Of a DNA stretch of 64,000 bases, positions 42,041 through 51,169 are shown piece after piece. Position numbers and translations under genes: made by a program. The notes under the pieces were generated by a model, which saw only the letters and a list, made by a program, of their open reading frames with translations, made no database searches and was not told the DNA's origin. This DNA is from Hemerocallis citrina (taxonomy: Eukaryota > Streptophyta > Magnoliopsida > Asparagales > Asphodelaceae): assembly GCA_017893485.1 (NCBI GenBank), contig CM030363.1:115172004-115236003 (forward strand), given 5' to 3'. Every line of letters starts with the position of its first letter. Positions within the stretch are counted from its first letter, which is position 1.

Positions 42041-45000
42041 TGTAATACCCTGATTTTTCAATAAATGAAAAATTATTTATTTTGCACGTGTTGTGCACGT
42101 GCAATATTTTGTTTGAATTATTTTATCATAATGTGTATAATTATTTAATATATTTTTCTCAAATTATTTTAGTACAAAAGCCTTTCTTTAAAGCCTTATT
42201 CGATTTAATTAAAAAGCCTCTTTCTTAAAAAGCCCAAAAACATTTTTATTTTAATTATTTTTGTAAAATTATTTTGGCCCAAAAAGAAAGCCCATGAATT
42301 AAGTTATTTTAATTAAACTTGTCTTGTAGAAGACTTTTTTTCCACAAAATATTTTTATACAATTTTAGAATGTACAAATTTGGCCTAGTTGCATGCACGT
42401 GCACTACACGTACACGTGCATTGCACACTTCATTTTTGTGGCCGGGTAGCATTCTTTTGGAGGGAAATTTGGATTTTGGGTGTGGAGAACATCGGGGTAG
42501 TTTCAAGGAGGTGGGTAGCTCTTCTAACTCCTACTTTGATCTAAGCCCTTCATTTTACAACCACCAAGACAATCTTGGCCCTCCATTTCACTCATCTTTG
42601 AGTATAAATACCCCCCTCTCATGGCTAATTTTTCATATGCAAAGTATAATTTCTAAAGCTATAGTATTATAATTGTGTGAGTTATAAAAGATAAGAGAGT
42701 GTGTGGTTTCTTTTGGTTGCTTGGAGTGGCCGGCATCAAGGAAGGGAGCATTCGGCTAGGACTTGAGAAGCTTTCGGCATTGACTTGGAAGCTTGGAGTG
42801 GTGCACTCTTTTGGCTAGGAGGAGGTGTTCTCATCTACTAGGACTTGTTGCCTTTTGTGTTTCTCTCCATTAAGGTGGGTAAAATATTTCATATTTCTAA
42901 TGTAGAATCCATGCTAGTTTTATTGTCAACACTATACATGGAAAATACTAATAAGAGTCCACCTTAATTGAAAAGTTAGTATATGAATGGATTGGAATGA
43001 TGTGATTAATTTGTGTGTGAAATTCTAGCATGAAATTAAAGTATATGTAGCACTTTCTATGATTATTAGTTTAATTGAATGATGGTGGAATATGGCTAGT
43101 ATGATGTGTGAAAATCTCCATTAATTGCTTGTAAATTGTATGGTTGAAACATGACAATTGATTAAGATAATGACACACTATGAAATTTGAATAGAAAGTA
43201 TCTTGAATGCTTGAGTGATGAGTATGTTAAATTCATGAGTAGAAGTGGCATAAATGAACCAATGAAATTGCTTGTTGTCATCAAAATAGAAATACCCAAA
43301 AAATTAGTATTTTTTTTGAGTTTTACCTATTCATGTGCTACATGAATCCTTTTGCTAATATGAGTATGGGAAAATCCAAAGATGTATGTGGTGTGAATAT
43401 AGATTAATAAACAGTAAGTTATCATAGGAAATTTGGGAATAAAAGAGATTAGAAGACCAATTGATTTTTCAATGTCGAAAATAAAAGATATGGTAGTCTT
43501 AATGAACAATTTATTAATTTGGGTGGAAAAAATTATGTTTTTAGTACAAAAAAATTATTTTATACTTACTGTTATGAAGATCAGTCAAAGGAGATTAAAT
43601 CTGGAATTTTTCAGTAGTTTGTATAAAGGCAATATGAACCAAATTGATTTGAACATCGAGTTGTTTTCTAAAACAGTGCGAATATGAAACATATGGATTT
43701 TAACTTAGTAATGTGACAACCTGAGCTAGCAGCTCAGGCGGTCAATGACTGCGGGTTGCTTCTCTGGCTCGAACGGTTCGAGTCGCAGCGATGCCAACAT
43801 TTTTTTCTACAAATTTTGAGGACTTATAACTACCGGTCTGGACACCCTATATACCATTTGATCCCTACTTATATCGCTAGCACATGTTGGCCTGTTGGCG
43901 GGTGCTCTGGGCTCTTTCTCTACCGTGCTGGGTTCGATTCCTCCCTTTAGCACTTTATAAAAAAAATATTTTTTTTGTGAGATTGTGATGTCCAAAAAAT
44001 GTGAGAAAAATATGGTAATTTTCATAAAAATACAAGGAATTTTATGGGATTGAGTTGGGTATTATTTGAAGAAAATATAATGTAGTTTGTGAACAAATGG
44101 TATAATTAAAGCTATGGTTCTAAGACACATACTTATGGAAATTTTCAGTTTATAAAGATATATTGAAATGGATTTATTAGAAAGTAATTGACAAAAAGAA
44201 TTTTGTGGTGTGACATGATATTATTAATTCTCACTTGAGGATATTGTGTAAAATATGAAGTATGAGTGTTTAATTATGAAGTGCATGAGTCCATTGTATG
44301 ATTATGGAATTTAGAAATCATGTTGATGAGAGAAAAAGAAATTGTTGGCCATGAATATGAATTTTTATGAGTTATAAGTATTCACTATGGGCTTGTGAAC
44401 AAAGTATAATCATGAATAAGAAAGAGTATGAAAATTTGACATGGAAGTTGTTATGAGTTAAAGATTGTGAAATGAAATTTGAAATAGAGTAGCTAAGTCT
44501 CCCCGGCACCGAGAAATGAAATAAAATGAAATTAGACCAAGGTTGGTCGTGATGAAATGAATAAGTCCGGTTGATGGAGAGGCTAACTCTAGAGATTAAT
44601 TTTGTTCATGATTTTTAATAAAACTAAGGACTAGTGCATAGTGAAGACGTGATGAAAGTAAGAGAAAAACACTGAGTATGAGGGCCCTGGGTAGCGGCGG
44701 GAGCGTATCCCAAGAATTCCCATGACGAGTCTGGGTGAGGATACTGTTCCAGAGTACCGTCCCAGTGGCGACGCTCGTGGGATGTTTGAAGACTACGGGT
44801 GGTGTCATGTTTATGGTGAGAGCGTATCCCAGGAATTCCCATGATGCGTCTGGGTGAGGATACTACTCCAGAGTGCCTAAACATGAGTTCGTAGGTCAGA
44901 TAACATCTAGGATACTTACCGTAATTACAGTAGTAGATTAAATCATAACGGGGGATTGAACCCTATAAAGATGAAGAACGAATAAGGGCTTGCCCTCGGA

Positions 45001-45489
45001 CCTATGTAGTATGGGATGCATAGAATCCGAACAAGTGTGCATTAGTGTCATGTAACACAATTAACTGCATTAAGGACTAAGTGCACAATCACAACACGAC
45101 ATCAATAGGGTAGTCCCTTTAGTTTAAAATGTGACAAGTTTGTGGTTGCTAAATATGAAATGTTAAGTTATACTATTTCCGGCATAGAGAGGATGGCCGT
45201 GTATAATGATCGTCGGTTGAATAAACTGACGTACCCACAGTCTGACATGCAGGTGAATGTTATGCTAAAGATTAAAGAGGATTTGGATGCTTAAAGATTA
45301 TATCAAGCTGTTGTACTTGTATTTAATTGTTGCATTTTACTTCCGCTGTGCAAAAGAAAGATGTAATTATGATGTAATCTCTGATGTATGATGAAAAGTT
45401 TTAATTTCCCTGTAAAATTGTACTAAAGAAAGTGAAAAGATCCTGTAGAACATCTCGAATTCAGTGTATTTGGGATTCGGGGCGTTACA
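42041..45489 (+). repeat. Right LTR of the chromovirus
   Basis: 3449 bp, nearly identical to 33357-36807. Differences seen by eye include attatttattt for attatttgttt near 42077, aacatcggg for aacatgggg near 42492, and single-base losses near 42192 and 44838. Confidence 0.95.
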
Positions 45490-45593
45490 GTTCGACCCTC
45501 TAGATCTGACCTTCTTTGGAGGCATGGCTGCAGAGGACGACGAGGAAGAAGCTGAGGCTGTTCGTGTGGTTGTTCCCACAGACGGCGCCAATC
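45490..45593 (-). pseudogene. gag start, leader and primer-binding site of Tat element 2
   Basis: On the minus strand a leader with the primer-binding site TGGCGCCGTCTGTGGG (45592-45577) precedes the gag start MPPKKVRSRGSN, which ends at the chromovirus insertion (45490). Only about 12 codons remain on this side, and the rest of gag is missing. Confidence 0.85.
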
Positions 45594-46170
45594 TGTTACC
45601 GCTGATTTCGGTGTGGGGGTAAACAGATAGAATTTGTGAGTCCGAGAAAAACCTGAACAGTTGACTCAGCCTTCTTGCTCCTGGCGCAACCTGCAAGGAA
45701 GTGCGAAACACCGAGGTTGATTCCGGCGACGCACCCTCCGATGCTCTTGTCAGTAATCAGAAGAGATTAAGAAAGAGCTTAAAAGTGGTGAAAAAGTGAT
45801 TAACCTGGTCATGGTGGTAGAGGGGTCACATTTATAGTCGCCAGGGGAGCCGTTAAGGGTCTGATCTCCTGTGTAACAGCTGGGAGCAAAATCCTCAGTC
45901 TGTTTTAGGAAATCTTTCCTTGATTCCCGGTGAGAGCAAATCAAGGCCATCGACTTGGCCTGATTTGTCTCTTGTTGGTTTGGGTTCGCCTCGGGTCGGG
46001 ACCCGTACCCAATAGGTGTGGGTCCATTCACGGGTTATTGGATCTGCGAGAAGGAGATTCAGTACCCGCTTTGGATCCGCTTGTATGTGAAGTTACCTTT
46101 TTACCCCCGAGCTTCAAGATTCGTGCCCAATCTGGACGGTTTCGATTTAATCCCATTTTTAGCCATATCA
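45594..46170 (-). repeat. 5' LTR of Tat element 2
   Basis: 577 bp, tgttaccgct to agccatatca, followed by the duplication gcatg. Confidence 0.93.
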
Positions 46171-46247
46171 GCATGGCTGGAGAAGATCTATTCCAACGGG
46201 AAGAGGGGAGGCCACTATTTGTTAGTTTCCCACAGACGGCGCCAATC
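46171..46247 (-). other. gag start, leader and primer-binding site of Tat element 1
   Basis: This 77-bp segment lies between the two 5' LTRs. On the minus strand it gives the primer-binding site TGGCGCCGTCTGTGGG (46246-46231), a short leader, and the gag ATG (46174-46172) that element 2 split. Confidence 0.88.
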
Positions 46248-46833
46248 TGTTGCCGCTGAATCTGGTGTGGGGGCAAACAGATAGTATTTGTGGGTTCTTG
46301 GAAAACTTTGAATAACAAACCTGTTACCTGTTCCGCCGGAGTTTGACCGTTGCTCCCGCCGTTCACCTGTAAGAAGTGCGAGACACCGGGGTTGTTCCCG
46401 GCGACGCACCCTCCGACGCTCAAGTCAGTAATCAGAAGTGAACGCAAAAACTGACAAAAGATTGATTACCTCTTAATGGAGATGGATGGGGGGTATTTAT
46501 AGGCGCCGCTGGGATTAGATTAGGAATGTAATCCCTGTAGTTAGATAAGGAATGCAATCCCTAATCCCCTGGTGAAAGGATAGACATGAATCAAGGCCGT
46601 TGATTAGTATTAATCAGAAACCCTAATTCTATCCTTTCTGGACCGGGTTTAATGCGAGTTGAAACCTGCACCCAGTTGAGGTGGATCTGTTCGCGGGTTA
46701 GTGGGTCTTCGAGGAGGAGAACCCGTACCCGCTTCAGACCCATTGGTAGGTGAAATTACCGTTTTACCCCTGGGCTTTAAGATTCGTGCCCGATTTGGAC
46801 GGTTCCGATTTAACCCCATTTTTAGCCATATCA
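46248..46833 (-). repeat. 5' LTR of Tat element 1
   Basis: 586 bp, tgttgccgct to agccatatca, followed by the duplication gtatc (46834-46838). It differs from the 7333 partner at about 18 positions, nearly all transitions, plus a 10-bp gap. Confidence 0.93.
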
Positions 46834-46838
46834 GTATC

Positions 46839-47437
46839 CTTAGTGAGATTAGAGATTGACCATGGGTTGCATGATGAATTGGGTTTTCTTCTTGATGAAT
46901 GTAAGTTTGAGTATAATGTTGTTGTTCAATATTGACGGTTCCATAAATTAAAGAACTTAATACTTTTATTATGATCGATACCTACAAAAATTTCCTTACC
47001 AGTACCATGCCGCACATCAACTTCCCCACAGCGTATTTTGCTAGCAACAATAAAAGGGAGTTAGCCAACTCTTCCCAACTCAGTCTCAAATCTCAATCCC
47101 TTCCTCCCTCTTACTTTTCCAGTTAAATCAAGAGATAAATGACTCCTACAAATATACTAATGACCTGCATCCCCCTTTTTGGTGCAACTAACTCCATCGA
47201 TGAGGAAAATTCACTACCTCCGATCTAAACATAGTGCTAGCAACAAATGGGTATTGCAACTGCCAAAGACCAGAGTACACAGAATCATACTATACAATGC
47301 TTCAAAGACTGCTAGTACGTAATATAAATGGCTAGCAGTCATACTATAAAAGCTAAATTTTGCTTGAAAACGACGTATTGTCAGTTTATCACCCATTCCA
47401 TCAAAACCGAGTAAAAGAAATAAATGACAGTACGTAC
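46839..47437 (-). other. hAT interior, one unassigned exon-like block
   Basis: No gene is recognised. On the minus strand 47040-47000 is bounded by gttgctag and GTAAGG splice-like signals and could be a 41-base captured exon; I could not assign it. The remaining sequence is AT-rich. Confidence 0.35.
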
Positions 47438-47521
47438 CGATGCATTTGACTTTTGGACTAAACGGATCTGTTGCCACTTGCTCCTTGTAGCTCTTGAAGC
47501 CTTCAATTATAAGTTTATAAC
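47438..47521 (-). pseudogene. Captured SMC3 exon
   Basis: The minus strand has an acceptor (ttcggtag), an 84-base block reading GYKLIIEGFKSYKEQVATDP then FSPKVKCI, and a donor gtacgtac. The motif EGFKSYKEQ followed by FSPKV is the N-terminal start of cohesin subunit SMC3 as I know the family. The following exon with the Walker A loop was not found. It is a fragment inside the hAT and cannot encode SMC3. Confidence 0.8.
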
Positions 47522-47689
47522 CTACCGAAAAACAAAAATGTTTTTTTAAAAAATCATAAAAATCGATGGTAATTGAAACAATCAAATTGAAAGCTCAAAT
47601 TCAAATAACTAAGCACAATAAATTACCCTTCCGGATTTGGTGATTCGGTGATTCGGTGAAGAGGAAGATCTGATTCGGTGAAGAGGTGA

Positions 47690-47790
47690 TTGGGTAATTT
47701 GATTATCAGTGAAGATGAAGATGAGTAGACGAGGTGATTGGGTAATTTGATTATCAGTGAAGATGTAGAGATATTGGTGGGAATGGAACT
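47690..47790. repeat. Tandem duplication of about 50 bp
   Basis: gtgattgggtaatttgattatcagtgaagatg occurs at about 47682 and 47729 in direct orientation. It lies just downstream, in minus-strand terms, of the CDC73 fragment. Confidence 0.7.
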
Positions 47791-48030
47791 GGGTTGGGTT
47801 TGAGGGGGAAAATGGTCGATGGAGAGGGAGGAAGAGGTGAGGCCGTGGAGGTAGTCGAGGAGGGGTTTGCGGTCGGGGAGGGTGACGGAGGGGAGGCGGT
47901 GGAGGCAGGCGGACTGGAGGTAGTCAGTGTGTTTGAGGTGCTGATGGCGGAGAAAGAAGATGAGGGTTTCGACTTTCGAGGGAGTAGAGGTTGCCAAGCT
48001 TGGAGCGGTGGGAGGTGAGGGAGGAGGAGG
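47790..48030 (-). pseudogene. Captured CDC73 (parafibromin homologue, PAF1 complex) N-terminal fragment
   Basis: Read on the minus strand, RSKLGNLYSLE is followed in another frame by VETLIFFLRHQHLKHTDYLQ and VTLPDRKPLLDYLHG. Together these match the conserved N-terminal domain of plant CDC73, which works with RNA polymerase II in transcription elongation. A 7-base duplication (tcgaaag twice, near 47970-47984) causes the frame change. Identity comes from recall of the family, not a search. It is in the same orientation as the BED, DCAF13 and SMC3 pieces. Confidence 0.82.
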
Positions 48031-48161
48031 GAAGAAGAGTAGAAGACTAGCTGACGGCTACGACTAGGGTAGAAAAATCAAAAAAATGAAAAAAGAAAGT
48101 CTGGGCCTGGGCCTAGGTTTTAAAATATAAAAATTAGATTAAATATATATTAAATATATTC

Positions 48162-48325
48162 GATACGGTACGGTATACCAACGGTATAAAAATTTTGTAC
48201 TAGTACCATACCAACAAAAATCGGTATGGTACAATACCAAAAATTTGGTACGATATTACCAAGTTTCGATATTTTTTGGTATGGTAATGGTATGGTACGG
48301 TAATATGTTTTTTTTGCCACCCCTA
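48162..48325 (-). repeat. hAT right terminal and subterminal repeats
   Basis: Dense ggtac/ggtat motifs lead to gccacccctaa at the end. The mirror set is at 5528-5700. The duplication attttaaa follows (48326-48333). Confidence 0.8.
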
Positions 48326-48409
48326 ATTTTAAATAGTGTATAAGTCAAAATTTGGCTTTCGACAACTACAGCGCAATGTCATTTTTTTCATTTTCAATTG
48401 TCAAATACT

Positions 48410-51053
48410 TGAATTGTGTTCTGAGTAGGTAGAGGCGATTTTGAAAGCGATTCTGAAGCGTTTTTTTTCTGGCTGCCCTCTCCGTCCTTCCATCGCCAGA
48501 TCCGGCCAATCCTCACCTCCATCCACCTTACTCCCTTCTTTAATTGTGTTCAGCTCTCCTCTATCTCCAAACCCATATCCCCCTTTCCCCTCTACTCCCT
48601 TTCCTTGGCGATCAGTCTGCTCCCCATCGGTGGTTTAGTCTGAGCTTCCCACCGCCTCCAGGGCTGCTCCGCGTCCAGCCTCAGCCCAGTGCAGCGTCGC
48701 AGTTTTCGTGCTTTTTTTCTTTCTTCAGCATATCGAATTTCTCCCCCCTTGGCTGTGATTCCTTTGGCGCCTCCCTCTGGTGACTTCCCTCCATCCTTTC
48801 GCCAGTGTCTCCCTTCAGGGGAAGCTTTCCAGCCACGATCTCCCCCCCCCCAGCAGCGATCCAGACTCCTCTCTCAACCGCTCACTGTGAGTTTTAGTTT
48901 GTTTTATCCTTTAGCGGTAGATTCGCATAGTTTCGTTTTGTTGGGTAGAATTGGATAGATTGGTTTTGTTGGTTTGTTCCTTGGTGCTTTTCTTTCACCT
49001 TGCTGCTACATCTGTGCGCTGAGTAGGTCCCCATTAGCTGTGATCTCTCTCGGTTTATCTGATTAGTTGTTCTGGCATTGTGCTCCCCTTTCCCTAGGGA
49101 TCATCTTCGCTAGCGGCTATTTCAGCTCCTTTTGGTGTTCTGACCAAGAGCTTCTTCTAGCTCGGTTGTGCTTTCTATCCTCTCATTTTCTCTATTTTCG
49201 CCATTCCTTTTCTCCCGTTTGGAGTGTGCGGTTTCTCATCTTTGAGAAGCGCTGTTTTGTTGTATCATTGGTTTTGCTTAACTTAGTTGAAGCTTTGTTT
49301 GAGCTTTGTCTTTGGTTTCAACTCTGTAAGTGTTTTCTTTATCCATCACCTTCTCATTGTTGGAGCTTTGTTTTGTTCCACTCTTGGAAGGCTTCTTCCA
49401 TGAATCTCATCAAGGCTGTAGCGAGCTCTTCCTGTTCAGCTACGGATCAGGATTTGCTGCAGGATTTATCTTCTTCTCCTCTGGATTTAATCTACCCCTC
49501 TCAGGGTTCTCCCACTTTCTCTAATTCCCTTTCGCCTTGTAGGCCCGATCCTCATCGGGTCTGCTTCAGGTGCCTCCTTCCTGGACATCTTAAGCGTGAA
49601 TGTATGAATAAAATGAAGTGCTTATTCTGTGATAAGCTCGGTCACTCTCGCAATCGATGCTTCTCCCTTCAAAAACTTCTTGGCTTTCCCAGAGGTCATT
49701 CCTTACCGGCCAAACTCCTCACCTTTCTTAATTACCCCCTCTTAAAGCTCAAGCTCCTGTATAGCTTGGTTAGTAAGTACAGTATGGTTAAGAGCAAGGA
49801 CCTCGACTCCTCAGTTGTTGTTCCTCTGTCAGCGACGATTTCCTCAACATCTTTCTCTCCTCTCCGCGCATCTTTTGTTACTCTTCATCGGCCTAACACT
49901 GCTTTCTTTGTTAAGGATCGTAAAGTAATTACGAACTTTGTCTCCTACCCTCGCCGGGGCTCTTACAAGGCTCGTCCCCGCCCTTTCTCAGCGGCTCCGT
50001 CTTTGTATTGGATTTTGGGTAAAAATCCTGACTGTTTTAAGTCATATTTCTCGTATCTATCGTGGTCTCGCGGTGCGAGGGAGCTTGCTCTGCACTCCCG
50101 CATTTCGGATCCCCTAATGCACCCTGACAGAGCTGCAGTTTATTTTAAGGCCCCTTCGTTATCTTATGACTATCCTTGTGCTTTGAAGATCTCTATCCCC
50201 ACATGTTCTGCGGTCTCTTTTCATTATCCAGGATGCTTATTCTCTTGGTATCAACATTTAGGGGTTCAGTCATGGCTCTATCAGGTCCTGAGGGCGTTTA
50301 AACTTTTCATGCTTTCCCTTCCCCTTAAGTATCCTTTAAGTCTTCATGTCCCTTCTTTTCCCCGTTGGGCCGGCTCCTCCAAGACCATTCATTCTGCCTC
50401 ATCGGTTGCTCCCAGCAGTCTCGGTTACCCTTCGTGCCATATCTTTGTAGGCGCTTCATCATCGGACCTTGTGGCGCTTTCGCCCCCTTCTGTGAGGGAA
50501 GCCCCTCCCCCCGTCAAGCGAGGTTACAACAAGAAAGTTTTTGACCATTCGAAGATCCGAGTGCTCGGCTTCTTGCGAGGAAAGCAGCTTCCGTGTCAGC
50601 TCTTCAGCTAGGGCACAATTGAGTCTTACCTTCTCGTTGGCTTCATTGATGTAGGCAGTGCATTACCTCCGTTGTGCCGCTAGAGTCCCTCTAGACTGCT
50701 AGTGGAGTTGTATGCCGTCGTGGGGGGAGTTTTATCCTCCAGTTGTCTTGGATCAGTCGCTTAGGTCCACCTCCTCACTCGAGTGCGATAGTCTGGCTTT
50801 TGTCTCCTTCTTATTGCTTGCTTTTTCGGGCCGTTTGCTCCGCTCTCTGGTATCGGCGTGGTGCGTCTTGCAGTGGTTCCATCCTCTGTTTTGCTGCTGT
50901 TGAGCCTGTTATTGTATTTCTTATTTGTTCGCTTATTTCTGTTTTACAACTTGTAAAACCATTGATTATTTATTTTGTATGTTAACTGTTTTATTGATTA
51001 ATATATTTTTTGATGGCTGGAGCCTTTTGGCCCTATCTGATTCATCAAAAAAA
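48410..51053 (+). mobile_element. Non-autonomous L1-type LINE (ORF1 only)
   Basis: It is flanked by a 14-bp direct repeat aattgtcaaatact (48396-48409 and 51054-51067) and ends in a short poly(A) run after ggccctatctgattcatc, a plant-L1-type 3' end. The 2.64-kb body has an ORF1-like gene but no endonuclease or reverse transcriptase. It therefore resembles half-L1 elements that depend on another LINE. Its insertion interrupts the right arm of the MITE. Confidence 0.82.
49399..50611 (+). CDS. LINE ORF1-like protein with two zinc knuckles
   Basis: An open frame runs 49067-50611. A start at 49399 (MNLIKAVASSSCSATDQDLL) is more natural, since the preceding residues are hydrophobic and untypical. 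The protein has two CCHC knuckles, CFRCLLPGHLKREC and CLFCDKLGHSRNRC, then a Ser-rich segment and a region with YWILGKNPDCFKSYF. The C-terminus is basic (VKRGYNKKVFDHSKIRVLGF). Zinc knuckles suggest RNA binding, as in plant L1 ORF1. The intact frame of about 400 codons is unusual for a dead element. The family beyond the knuckles is not recognised. Confidence 0.65.
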
Positions 51054-51098
51054 AATTGTCAAATACTCAAATTTGGGCTATCGACCACTACGGATGCT

Positions 51099-51117
51099 CC
51101 CCCCCCCCCCCCCCCCC
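51099..51117 (+). repeat. Poly-C tract (19 C) upstream of the HAD gene
   Basis: The run directly follows the MITE end and is followed by a CT-rich stretch and 15 A. It lies 52 bp before the HAD start codon and is a likely source of length error. Confidence 0.9.
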
Positions 51118-51169
51118 TTTTCTCTCTCTTATTAAAAAAAAAAAAAAACAGACTTTTCCTACTATTACT

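Larger units (their letters stand above)
32762..45489 (+). mobile_element. Chromovirus (Ty3/gypsy, Tekay/Del-like) with a second partial copy fused at left
   Basis: A complete unit is present: LTR 33357-36807, primer-binding site complementary to initiator tRNA-Met, extra ORF, gag, pol with C-terminal chromodomain, polypurine tract, LTR 42041-45489. To its left, 32762-33356 is the end of pol and the polypurine tract of another copy, which shares the LTR at 33357. Long LTRs and the chromodomain suggest the Tekay/Del group. The right end abuts the Tat element 2 gag start (45490, gttcg); the original left end is lost, so no duplication can be checked. LTRs differ at only about seven sites and two 1-bp gaps. 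Confidence 0.93.
20578..46170 (-). mobile_element. Tat/Retand-like Ty3/gypsy element 2, inserted in element 1 gag
   Basis: The layout matches element 1: 3' LTR 20578-21154, polypurine tract, repeat zones, opposite-strand gene 23955-27902, 110-bp array, integrase, RNase H pair, RT. At 32761 it is cut and joined to chromovirus sequence, resuming at 45490 only with the gag start, leader, primer-binding site and 5' LTR. Most of gag and the protease region, more than 2 kb by comparison with element 1, is gone. LTRs are both 577 bp and differ at about eight sites, half the divergence of element 1, consistent with later insertion. Confidence 0.93.
7333..46833 (-). mobile_element. Tat/Retand-like Ty3/gypsy element 1, with nested insertions
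   Basis: In + coordinates the order is 3' LTR (7333-7928), polypurine tract, repeat zone, opposite-strand gene (about 9990-13495), 113-bp array, integrase, RNase H pair, reverse transcriptase, protease, gag, then primer-binding site and 5' LTR (46248-46833). Element 2 is inserted at the gag start codon (20578-46170). Own length is about 13.9 kb. Domain order, two RNase H domains and an extra antisense gene between pol and 3' LTR place it in the Tat group. LTRs differ at about 18 sites plus one 10-bp gap. Most ORFs carry stops or frameshifts, so it is not autonomous. Confidence 0.93.
5528..48325 (-). mobile_element. hAT transposon carrying host gene fragments, split by retrotransposons
   Basis: The ends are TAGGGATGGTA (5528) and, on the other strand, TAGGGGTGGCA (ending 48325). 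Both are flanked by the 8-bp direct repeat attttaaa (5520-5527 and 48326-48333), the hAT signature. Subterminal sequence at both ends is dense in ggtac/accgta motifs. Own sequence is 5528-7332 plus 46839-48325, about 3.3 kb. It contains a BED-finger transposase fragment and fragments of at least three host genes, all on the minus strand. No full transposase is present, so movement would need one supplied from elsewhere. Confidence 0.9.
4817..51099. mobile_element. MITE (TAA-target type) split by a hAT and a LINE
   Basis: The left end gagcatttgtagtcatttgc (4817, preceded by taa) and the right end read inward, gagcatccgtagtggtcgat (ending 51099), form an imperfect terminal inverted repeat like that of the intact MITE at 61768-62404. 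Own sequence is 4817-5519, 48334-48395 and 51068-51099, about 0.8 kb; the rest is inserted. The right flank is a poly-C run, so the TAA copy there is not visible. The left arm carries a series of short hairpins (4999-5515). Confidence 0.6.

Noticed and set aside
48441..48958. Pro/Ser-rich ORFs at the LINE 5' end
   Set aside because: Low-complexity CT-rich leader typical of plant LINE 5' regions; three overlapping frames and no domain.
51056..51169. Longer N-terminus of the HAD protein beginning upstream of 51170
   Set aside because: That frame lacks an ATG and runs through MITE end, poly-C and poly-A tracts, translating to Pro and Lys runs.
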